Below are positions 20,349 through 28,432 of a DNA stretch of 64,000 nt, piece by piece. The notes below the pieces were generated by a model, which saw nothing but the letters and a program-made list of their open reading frames with translations, had not been told where the DNA came from and did no database searches. The stretch comes from Phymatolithon calcareum (Eukaryota; Rhodophyta; Florideophyceae; Hapalidiales), in assembly GCA_977006965.1 (NCBI GenBank), contig OZ345352.1, forward strand, positions 1,178,001 through 1,242,000, read 5' to 3'. Numbering within the stretch: the first letter of the stretch is position 1; every line of letters begins with the position of its first letter. A program made the position numbers and the translations under genes.

Positions 20349-23300
20349 GTCGCACGGGTTCCGCTTCCACGCAGTGCGGCTGGACTATGAGATTCAATAA
20401 GAACCTCATGGACAAAATGAAACTCACATCGGAACTTTGTTCGGAAATTTTGAATCCAGTTTGGATTTCTCATACATTGGCATCTTCCCGCCAAAAAGTA
20501 AAGTGGTCACCGTCAAGCGTCATTACCCTCCTCCGCGGTGGAGACGTCGAGACGAATCCAGGACCGTTGCGCATACTCCAACTCAATTGCCGGTCAATAA
20601 GGAAACAAGGGCGCGCTGCCCAGATTTCCAAGCTGGCAAGAGACTCTAAAGCGGACGTCTTGCTCCTCTCTGAAACTTGGCTTCGCCATGGCGACGATGC
20701 ACCGCGAATCTCCGGATTCGGCCTGGTCAATCGAGCAGACAGGAAGGAAGTAACTGCCCGTGGTGGCGGCGTAATTACCTATGCGCGCCTTGGGCTACCG
20801 GTAACAAATCGAGGCACGAAGCTGGGCTATAAGGCAGAAGTGGCGGAACTGGAGGTACGGGTGGGAGATTCTGGAAAACGGTCCATTTCAATATCGCACT
20901 TCTACGTTTCACCAGACTGCGCTACGCGATTTGATTGGAAATCGATGCGGCGAGACGCATTCATCTTCGGTGACTGCAACATCCACGGACCTTGGGATGT
21001 AGATCGGTACGATCCTGCATCATCGAAACAGTTTGAGGAGTACTTGGAAACCACAGGTCGAATCGTCCTAAATGACGGAACTCCAACACTATTCACACCG
21101 ACTGGACCATCCGCAGTTGACATCGCGGCTTGCCCAGCAGAGTTTGCTATGGAATGCCAATGGAGGGTTCTACCCGCTACGTTCAGTGACCACCTGCCTT
21201 GCTTGACTACAGTCGAGCCTTTAACACAGTCGCGTAAACGATTTGGTCGTGCTCGCTGGTCTCTGAAAAAGGCGGACTGGGACGCATTCGCGGCCAAAGT
21301 TGACGAGGTATTGCAAACTCACACCGACGCTGCATTGACAGTTGACGAAGGGAACCGCCGTTTTGTTCAGGCCATTCTTGCTGGCGCACGGCATGCGATC
21401 CCGCGCGGAAACCTGCGAGGAAAAATATGGTGGAATGACGCAGCTGCTACAGCAGCTAAGGAACGGAAGGAAGCGGCAGAAGAGTACGCTCGCAACCCGA
21501 CAACGGAGGCATTTTCCGTACTGGCTGAGGTTCGGAAGAACACTGATATTGTCATTGCGGCAGCTAAACGAGAGTGTTGGAAGGATCACGTTTCCACAAT
21601 CAATGCCGACAAGAAAGGATGGCGGCTCCTGGAGGCCATCGAAGGTAAGCGCCGGACTGGGGCAACAATTGTCTCGGACTGTCGCAAATCAGACCGCTCA
21701 CTCGCCGCTCAAATCGTCAAGGACTATGTCGCAAAGAATCGGAATCGGAACAAGAATGAGGACCTTCGTCTGAAAGTGGAATACATAAGCGCGGTTCGCC
21801 AAGCGCACTGGAAACGGTCCAGCACAATTGAGTTTTCCATGCGTGAGCTCACTGCTACAATTAGGGCCATGCCAACTCGAACAGCAACTGGTCCCGACGG
21901 GGTGGAGGTTTCATTTCTCCGCAACTTATCTCCCACGGCAACTCAGCATCTCCTCGAGCTTGTGAACTGGAGCTGGTGCGAGGGTTGTGTCCCTGCCGCC
22001 TGGAGAGAGGCTCTCCTGATTGGCATCCCAAAGCCTAACGACCCAGCAACTCTACGACCGATATCTCTTTCCTCTATCATTAATCGAGTCGCGGAGCGAC
22101 TGGTCGGATTAAGATTCTCGGCGTGGACAGAGTCGAAGCTACCGTCGAGTCAAGCTGGATTCCGACGACATCGCGGTACGCAGGAACACATAGCGGCAAT
22201 GGCACAACGTACCGCTGACGCCTTTGCACGGCATCAAAAATGCGCAGCGCTGTTTATAGATTTCAGCGCCGCATACGATCGAGTGGTAATTCCTAAGCTG
22301 CTCGCAAAACTGTCGGACCTCCAGTGTGACCCAAATTTACTCTGCTGGCTTCATTCCTATCTATCGGACAGGAGAGCTAGAGGGTTGAGGAACAATGCTA
22401 CTTCTAAATCTCGAGTTCTTGGTTGCGGCCTTCCCCAAGGAAGCTCGCTATCCCCAGGTCTTTGGAACTTGTACATTTCTGACTTGGATGTCAATCTTGA
22501 CGGTCTGGTTCAATTCAGCTTTGCTGATGACACCAGTTTCCACGCAGTCGGAAAAAACTGGGATGACGTCATTGACAAACTCAACCAAGCTGCTCATATT
22601 CTTGCACAGCATTGCAAAGGATTGCGCATAACAGTCAATGCTCGCAAGTGCAAAGTCCTAGGATTCGCCCGAGGTGGCAAGCCTCCGATTCATCGGATCG
22701 GCGGAATGGTCAGCATCTCGGGAGCAGTGATCGAGGCGGTGGCGGACTACAAATTTCTTGGAGTCCATTTTGATCAGCGACTTAGCTTCAAGAAACACTG
22801 CTCGGAAACCGGAAGAAAGCTCAAATCAAAGACTCGGTTCATGCGCGCTCTCAGTGGAACTACTTGGGGAGCTGAGTCACATGCGATGGAGTCATTCCGA
22901 AAAAGCTACTGTGAACCAGTAGCGCTATACGGAGCCTCGGCCTACGCGGTACACGGGGCTGACACCCACATCAAGCAAGTGGAAGTTGCGAGAAACGAAG
23001 CGGCTCGAGTCTCTACCGGTTGCTTGAAAGCCACAAAGATTTCGAAACTTCGGTTGCTTACTGGCATGAAGGCACTGCATGATTTTGGAGAACTGGAGGC
23101 TACCATGGTGATGGAAAAAGCGTTAAGATTGTTGCCGGACACCCCAGTTACAGGTGCAATGAACACTCGTGTGGCGAAACCGAAGAGTCAAGTGCGATCA
23201 TGGCGCGAGACTAGTACCCAACAGCTCGCTGAAAAGGGAATTCTTGCGGTCCCGCGAAATAAATTCCATTCACCAATTGGGAAGGACCGTTCGAAGAAAA

Positions 23301-24568
23301 AATATTGCAGTTTTCTTACCCCTGTGGCAGCAAAGGATGGGGAAAAGGAAAAGAAACTAGCCGCAGAGGCTCTGATACTCGAGCGGGAAGTCATGCAACC
23401 GGCGGCCATTGAACTATGGACAGATGGCAGCGTTGGAGAAATACCCACCGAGTTCATCCGCGAGTTTCAAAATGACGAACGAGTCTCGGTGAACTGGGAT
23501 GAAGGCTGGTACACCGCGACGCTGAAGAAATTCGACGTATTGCTCCACCAAGACAGCCCGGCGGTGGCGAAGTTTTCGACTCGACACGGGAAACCACCGG
23601 ATATTCTCCTTTTCTACGACGACGGTGACAAACATGCGTATGCCTCCACTCCAACCGTTTCCAAACAGCATGCGGTTCTTTGTGATGAGGATGGCGATAT
23701 GCTAGACATGTATAGAACCATACCTGCTAATGTCGGCGGCGCAGGGATTTTGCTGATGAACGGAAACGAAATGGTGAAGGAATTGGCGCTGACGGCAGGA
23801 GCTGTTGGATCTTCATATGACGCCGAGGTCTTTGCCGCTGCCCATGCGTTCCAAGAAGTGTTGAAGATCCCATTCGCACCTGGAAGCACTATACGGTGGT
23901 TCACTGACAGTAGGAGCGCTATCGATGCTATTGACGGTGAACCGAGGGGATATGGGGAGATGGTACGGAAACTTTGGGGCCTTATGGAGCAGCTGATGTC
24001 CAAGGGTATCTTTGTCGAAGGCATTTGGATTCCTAGTCACTGTGGAATTCCAAGAAATGATGCTGCCGACGAATTAGCTCGAAAGGGTATCTACGAATCT
24101 AACCTTCTGGACCACCAGAAAGTTCCTCTGACACTTGAAGCAGCAAGATCCATCATCAGGCCGCCTTCCAAATTCGATCCAGTCGTCGTTCCAACCCTTA
24201 CAGAAGACCTTCCCATATCGCATAGACGAGCAGAGGTGATGCTGCACCAGCTGATTGGAGACTGCACCCCAGTGGTTGCCACTTTTGACCACGGATGCAA
24301 TATGGAAGTAATTCCGTACGATCCAGTGTGCAAGGCCTGTAATTCTGGTTCCAAGGAAACTACCGAACACCTAATCCTACGATGTGGTGGACGTTCCGCC
24401 TCACGACGAAAATATATTGGCCGAGTGGGAAAAAAGACTGTAGAAGAGGTATGCCGTGAGAGACCCCTAGCCGTACTCAAATTTCTGAACAATGAGATGC
24501 TGTTGCAAAACAGCTCTAGACGCTTACTATAAGTGTGAGCAATCTTTCCGCAATAAAGAAAGAAAGAA
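20349..24568 (+). mobile_element. Complete LINE, family R, with 14-bp target duplications
   Basis: The element is about 4.2 kb: a 5' UTR of only 38 bp, a single long frame, a 3' UTR of about 20 bp with AATAAA and a tail of AAAG repeats. The target duplication is perfect and the frame is intact, so this is a recent and possibly still active copy. Other family R pieces lie at 9885-9965 and 26398-27745. Confidence 0.9.
20387..24532 (+). CDS. LINE polyprotein: 2A-like motif, endonuclease, reverse transcriptase, RNase H with Tudor-like insert, zinc knuckle
   Basis: 1,381 residues with no interruption. Residues 51-60 are GGDVETNPGP, a 2A-like ribosome-skipping motif, preceded by LITLL-like hydrophobics. 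An APE-type endonuclease follows (about 61-290): LNCRS, LLLSETWL, FGDCNIHGPWDV, SAVDIAA, FSDHLP. The RT (about 440-780) has GPDGVEVSFL, PISLSS, D625 in FIDFSAAYD, GLPQGSSLSPG and F-A-D714-D715. RNase H starts at ELWTDGS (D1013), is interrupted at 1020-1112, and resumes with VGGAGILLM, YDAEVFAAAHAF, WFTDSRSAI and WIPSHCGIPRNDAADELA, so all catalytic residues are present. The interrupting segment (VSVNWDEGWYTATLKK ... LLFYDDGDKHAY, 1033-1085) resembles a Tudor or agenet barrel. A CxxC...H...C knuckle follows near 1325. It nicks target DNA and copies its RNA there. Confidence 0.9.
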   Translation: MRFNKNLMDKMKLTSELCSEILNPVWISHTLASSRQKVKWSPSSVITLLRGGDVETNPGPLRILQLNCRSIRKQGRAAQISKLARDSKADVLLLSETWLRHGDDAPRISGFGLVNRADRKEVTARGGGVITYARLGLPVTNRGTKLGYKAEVAELEVRVGDSGKRSISISHFYVSPDCATRFDWKSMRRDAFIFGDCNIHGPWDVDRYDPASSKQFEEYLETTGRIVLNDGTPTLFTPTGPSAVDIAACPAEFAMECQWRVLPATFSDHLPCLTTVEPLTQSRKRFGRARWSLKKADWDAFAAKVDEVLQTHTDAALTVDEGNRRFVQAILAGARHAIPRGNLRGKIWWNDAAATAAKERKEAAEEYARNPTTEAFSVLAEVRKNTDIVIAAAKRECWKDHVSTINADKKGWRLLEAIEGKRRTGATIVSDCRKSDRSLAAQIVKDYVAKNRNRNKNEDLRLKVEYISAVRQAHWKRSSTIEFSMRELTATIRAMPTRTATGPDGVEVSFLRNLSPTATQHLLELVNWSWCEGCVPAAWREALLIGIPKPNDPATLRPISLSSIINRVAERLVGLRFSAWTESKLPSSQAGFRRHRGTQEHIAAMAQRTADAFARHQKCAALFIDFSAAYDRVVIPKLLAKLSDLQCDPNLLCWLHSYLSDRRARGLRNNATSKSRVLGCGLPQGSSLSPGLWNLYISDLDVNLDGLVQFSFADDTSFHAVGKNWDDVIDKLNQAAHILAQHCKGLRITVNARKCKVLGFARGGKPPIHRIGGMVSISGAVIEAVADYKFLGVHFDQRLSFKKHCSETGRKLKSKTRFMRALSGTTWGAESHAMESFRKSYCEPVALYGASAYAVHGADTHIKQVEVARNEAARVSTGCLKATKISKLRLLTGMKALHDFGELEATMVMEKALRLLPDTPVTGAMNTRVAKPKSQVRSWRETSTQQLAEKGILAVPRNKFHSPIGKDRSKKKYCSFLTPVAAKDGEKEKKLAAEALILEREVMQPAAIELWTDGSVGEIPTEFIREFQNDERVSVNWDEGWYTATLKKFDVLLHQDSPAVAKFSTRHGKPPDILLFYDDGDKHAYASTPTVSKQHAVLCDEDGDMLDMYRTIPANVGGAGILLMNGNEMVKELALTAGAVGSSYDAEVFAAAHAFQEVLKIPFAPGSTIRWFTDSRSAIDAIDGEPRGYGEMVRKLWGLMEQLMSKGIFVEGIWIPSHCGIPRNDAADELARKGIYESNLLDHQKVPLTLEAARSIIRPPSKFDPVVVPTLTEDLPISHRRAEVMLHQLIGDCTPVVATFDHGCNMEVIPYDPVCKACNSGSKETTEHLILRCGGRSASRRKYIGRVGKKTVEEVCRERPLAVLKFLNNEMLLQNSSRRLL

Positions 24569-24582
24569 AGACTGATGAATTG
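24569..24582. repeat. 14-bp target-site duplication, right copy
   Basis: Exact repeat of 20335-20348. It directly follows the AAAG tail, so one or two bases of the boundary are ambiguous. Confidence 0.95.
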
Positions 24583-24807
24583 TGTTTGCGATTTTCGAGG
24601 CGTCTTCTCCAGAATCCAGTGAACGAACAAGTTCTTTCAGAACAACTTCGAGATCATCGAATGCATGGTCCTCGCTCACATCCGAATGCGTCGCCGAAAT
24701 GAGAAGAGTGAGTGCGAGGAGTAGTTTGATCAATCCATTGAACTTAGCCATAGCTGATGATTGCTGTCGGTGATGGTTTGTGCTCTACAGGGCAATCCAT
24801 AGAGCGG

Positions 24808-24815
24808 TATATATA
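24808..24815 (-). promoter_or_regulatory. TATA box of vWA gene 2
   Basis: TATATATA 57 bp upstream of the ATG at 24751, in a context identical to vWA gene 1 (TATACCGCTCT, GGATTGCCCTGTAGAGCAC). Confidence 0.65.
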
Positions 24816-25042
24816 CACCATCAACAGTCTCTATCGTTGTAAACAGTCTGAGGGGGTAGACATCGGCTTTCTCTTGCAACTGATCGCTTCTATGTTAAGC
24901 CTAGGGATGACATAGCATTTTTGATAGGACACTCATACGAAATCCTTATTTTCCACTTGTTTCCCTCGCAATTTCGAAGTCATTTCCGCTGAAGACATAG
25001 AGTCTAGGGATGACATATAGGGCAAGACAAAATCCTATTTTT

Positions 25043-25276
25043 GAGTATGTTCTAAGGGTGCCCCCGGTCTCTCAGGAAGAGCTGGGAATTAATTTTCTTC
25101 ATTCAAAAAACAAGCCGGTTTCCAATAATGCTCTCGAGGCATCAATCACTCTCAGATTTGAGTATGTTCTAAGGGTACACCTGGTCTCTCAGTAAGAGCT
25201 GGGAATCAATATTCTTCATTGAAAAGACAAGTTGGTTTCCAATTATTCCCTCCAGGCACCAATCACTCACAGATAA
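25043..25276. repeat. Tandem duplication with a 117-bp period
   Basis: GAGTATGTTCTAAGGGT starts at 25043 and again at 25160, and the following 100 bases match with scattered differences (GAAGAGCTGGGAAT, TTGGTTTCCAAT). No open frame spans it. Confidence 0.8.
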
Positions 25277-25319
25277 TTAGCTTCGAATCTCGACTTTGCT
25301 TTAGTTGAATAGGGATATT

Positions 25320-26392
25320 TGATGATTTTATTTTTGAGAGCTCCCAAAGCCTCGCCTTGGAGTAACGGGGCAGCTCTTGCATAATCTCTACGCTATAGTC
25401 ATCTGGCTGCTCAAAACGTTCTTGATTTGTAATTCTCTCCCAACAAGAGCTCCTGTGAGTCTCTTGCACTCAAACTCAATTTCTGTGCTCATCTTCGATG
25501 ACGCTAGAGTACGTTGTAAGGCGACTAGTTCGTTCACCACGGTAATCTCACAGTAAGCACCCAACACTGATTTCCTCCCAAGGGGTGCTCGGTTGAATGT
25601 CAACCTTAGGCACCTTAAACGTGTTGTTCTTTCTCCTATGTAAAGGATCCCTGGTAGCTTGCCTTCAATAGGAATCTTCATTTATCTGCCTTCTTCTTCC
25701 TTTTCCCATACCTTAATTGTTTCTTCTCTCCTCCTCTTCTTCGTGACAGATCCCTCCTGGGCTTTCTGAAGGGCTTGTCGCAAGTCTTCATACATCTTGA
25801 GATATTCAATATCCTTCATTGCTTCCTTTACGTCCTCATCTCTTCCAACGTACTCTTCTGTTTCTTCAAGGCGCTTTTTGTGCCTTACCAGGCTTAATGC
25901 AAACCTTTCTGCTTGATGACGTCTCCTCATCTTTGGTGGTCCCAGTCGGCACAGAACTCGCATTGGGTCCCGGCGGTGTTCGGCATGCTTTCCGAAACCA
26001 TTCTTGTAGAACAAGCCCTCTGCCGACTCGATTGCCGAGAGCAATCGATTTGTCATTGGAGTAACGTGGAACTCATACTCCCATTTCGGGATAATTAAAG
26101 ACTTAAAGATACTGATGCACGTCTCCGGTTTGAATCCTCGAACATTCACTCCATGCTCACGAAGCTTATGTATGCATCCTGCAGCATTTCGAACTCTTGC
26201 TATGGCCGTGTCATCCGTAACACTCTTGTTATTCATGCTTACCCCAAGATACGAGAGTCTCCAGACCTTTAGTTGAATATCATCCCCTTCGTGGTAATGT
26301 GGCACAGGTGTCCTCGGCGGAGCATCATCAATCACCAGAGTGTGTTTGGCAACCGAAGTTTTGAACAATATTGCAATCTATTTTTATTAAAA
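25320..26392 (-). pseudogene. LINE ORF2 C-terminal part and 3' end, family B relative
   Basis: On the minus strand: VWRLSYLGVSMNNKSVTDD, KWEYEFHVTPMTNRLL, HRRDPMRVLCRL, then a break in frame near 25680 and IPIEGKLPGILYIGERTTRLRCLR, LGRKSVLGAYC and the family B 3' UTR to about 25320. The copy is truncated before the catalytic palm and has at least one frame break. Its 5' end abuts the family R remnant. Confidence 0.8.
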
Positions 26393-26397
26393 CTAGG

Positions 26398-27745
26398 TCT
26401 TTTTTCTTTCTTTATTGCAGAGAACGTTAGTTTACCCTCGAGCAAGTTCTCATTGCTCAGAAATTTGAGTATCTCAATGGGTCTCTCCCTGCACAGATTT
26501 TCTACAGTTTTGTTGCGTACTCTTCCTACGAATCGTTGTCGAGATACAGTCCGCCCAGAGCAGTGTAGGATCTGGTACTCCACTGTCTCCTTAACGCCAT
26601 ATGGGCACATCTTACACACCGGGTCGTAGAGTAGCGGTTTTTCCTCGCTGTGCCCATGACGAAAGGTTGCTACAATTGGGGAGCAATTCACTATGAGCTG
26701 ATATAGTATCACCTCGGCACGTCTCTGTGAGATGATAAGATCTTTCGGGACTGTAGGTAAGATAACTGGTTTTTGCTTCTACAAGGCGGCTTGATAATGG
26801 ATCGCGCTGCTTCCAATGCAAGGGGTATCGTTTGGTGCGACTCCAGACTCGATTCCAAAATTCGCCTCCTCGCAAGTTCATCAGCGGCCTCGTTTTTCGG
26901 GACCACACAGTGGGTCGGTATCCAAACACACTCTATGTGAACCTCGTAGGACGTGACTTGTTCCATAAGATTCCAAATGTTCCGGACCATCTCACCGAAC
27001 ATCCACGGTTGCGCGTTGAGCGCATCTATGCAGCTTCTGCTGTCAGTGAATCATCTGATGGTGCTGCCGCGCGAAAGCGGAAGATTCGCTACTGCCTGGA
27101 ACGCATGGACGGCCGCAAATATCTCTGCGTCGAATGAGGAGCCTAGAGCCCTAGCGGAAAGCGCTATTTCGACTATCGTTTCTCCATCGCGTAGCATCAA
27201 AATCCCAGCTCCATCGACCTGGAATGGGATGGTACAATACATGTCGAGTGAGTCACCATCTTTATTGCACATGATGATGCGCTGTTTTGAGTCAGTTGGG
27301 GCTTGTTGCGTAAGCATTCTCCTCTCCGTCGTCGTAGGCCGGTAGGATATCTGGGGGCCCGCCGTGTCGGGACTCAAACCGTTTTGCTAATTCTTGGTTT
27401 TCGCACTGGGCGGGGTTGATTTTCTTCAACGTCGCAATGTACCAGCCTTCATCCCATTTCACGGAGACGCGCTCTCCATGATTCAAATCCCAGACATATT
27501 TTTGAGGTATCTCTCCGACACTTCCATCCGTCCATGTTTCGATTTAGGCTTTTTGTTCTGCATTACGCGCTGGAATAATAGCTTCTGTCGTGGAGCGTTT
27601 TTCTTTCGGCTCATTTTTTGCCGAAATGGGAGTTGTGAAGGTTCGAAATCTGTCACTAGAGCGGTCCTTCTGGATTGGCGGGGGGAGCCCATTGCGAGGG
27701 AGTGCCAGGATTCGCTTTTCGGCCAGATAATAGGTTTTTTTTTGC
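26398..27745 (-). pseudogene. Family R remnant: RNase H with Tudor-like insert
   Basis: From right to left on the minus strand: a linker LAEKRILALPRN, ETWTDGSVGEIP (RNase H strand 1), VSVKWDEGWYIATLKK and DILPAYDDGEENAY (Tudor-like insert), VDGAGILMLRDGE, FDAEIFAAVHAFQ, MFGEMVRNIWNL, WIPTHCVVPKNEAADELA, then CPYGVKETVEYQILHC and a 3' end with AATAAAG and AAAG near 26400. Frameshifts break it into pieces. Despite the divergence from 20349-24568 the order and the Tudor-like core residues are retained, which supports function of the insert. Confidence 0.85.
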
Positions 27746-28268
27746 AATTTTTTTAAAGCCCCGCAGTCATACGAATATACGGGCAGGGCTTCCTCAGGTG
27801 CTGCCCTCGCTAGGGCGGCTCTACTCTTATGTCTGGCATTCTATCTGGGACCTTAGCATGTGTTGGGTTGTTTTGATTGCTCTTCGTAACAGTTTCGAGG
27901 CGTCGCTTCTTCTTTCAGTACAGGTCTTCTTCATTCTGCATACTCTCGATGATGCTTTTGCTGAAGAGCAAAAGGTCATCTAATGCCTTCTCAGTTGCCG
28001 CTCTGTCGTCTTCCTTGAGTTCATAGACTGACAAGTTGCGATCCAGGGTCTCCATGTGCTGTCTGACTTTGTTTCCGAATCTATCTGCCATCAGTGTGTT
28101 AGACACTTGGGGAAATCTTCCAAAGGCGTACTGAACCGCCAGTTGCCTGTGTTTCAGTTGTGGAAATTTGAGTATTGCAGGGAGTTCTCTTGTCTTGTCG
28201 TACGGAATTTTCCTCTTTCTCTTCGATTCAAGGCTCTCTCCTTCCTTTGTCAGGAATGCTGATCGGAG
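27746..28268 (-). pseudogene. Family X LINE, 3' part (left of the nested family P element)
   Basis: The minus strand encodes AEELRSAFLTKEGESLESKRKRKIPYD, LAVQYAFGRFPQ and a C-terminus near 27915. The 3' UTR has GCACCTGAGGAAGCCCTGCC, CGTATATTCGTATGACTG and GGGGCTTTAAAAAAATT, and the tail is A-rich. It is the continuation of the minus-strand element at 34414-37240, from which it was separated by the family P insertion. Confidence 0.8.
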
Positions 28269-28280
28269 TTCTTCTGCAGA
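28269..28280. repeat. 12-bp target-site duplication, left copy
   Basis: TTCTTCTGCAGA at 28269-28280 recurs at 34402-34413. Joining the two flanks restores SAEELRSAF in the family X frame on the minus strand, which independently confirms the boundaries. Confidence 0.85.
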
Positions 28281-28432
28281 ATGGGGGTCGTTCATAGGAG
28301 AGAAGGGGACCCGATAGGGCCACTCGAAGTGAAAAGCGAAAAGGAAAGGCGGGCGAACGGAGACGCGCGCGGAGACCAGGTCGCCGTAAACAGCCCCCCG
28401 CGACGCGCATTTTGAGCGGCTCAGCGAGGAAG

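Larger units (their letters stand above)
19093..24751 (-). pseudogene. vWA gene 2, split by a complete LINE insertion
   Basis: The N-terminal 61 codons are at 24569-24751 (signal peptide, SEDHAFDDLEVVL, ending IANTIHQS). The remaining 413 codons are at 19093-20334. If the insertion and one target duplication are ignored, the frame is continuous at 474 codons, against 463 in gene 1. The DTTGSMS metal site, GPEGG and YGDAPQHE are intact. The copy has an 11-residue expansion in the cysteine-rich region, where ACTTCTGCATCACCAACACC is repeated in another reading frame. As it stands, the transcript would run into the LINE antisense strand, so the gene is presumably dead or only makes a short peptide. 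It must have been intact until the insertion. Confidence 0.85.
18712..24825 (-). repeat. Right arm of the large inverted duplication, interrupted by a LINE
   Basis: The arm contains vWA gene 2, its 3' flank (18712-19092) and its promoter (to about 24825). The LINE at 20349-24568 is absent from the left arm, so it was inserted after the duplication. Confidence 0.85.

Noticed and set aside
20387-24532. Endogenous virus because of the 2A motif
   Set aside because: APE endonuclease, LINE-type RT, RNase H, tail and target duplication identify a non-LTR retrotransposon; 2A-like motifs are known in such elements.
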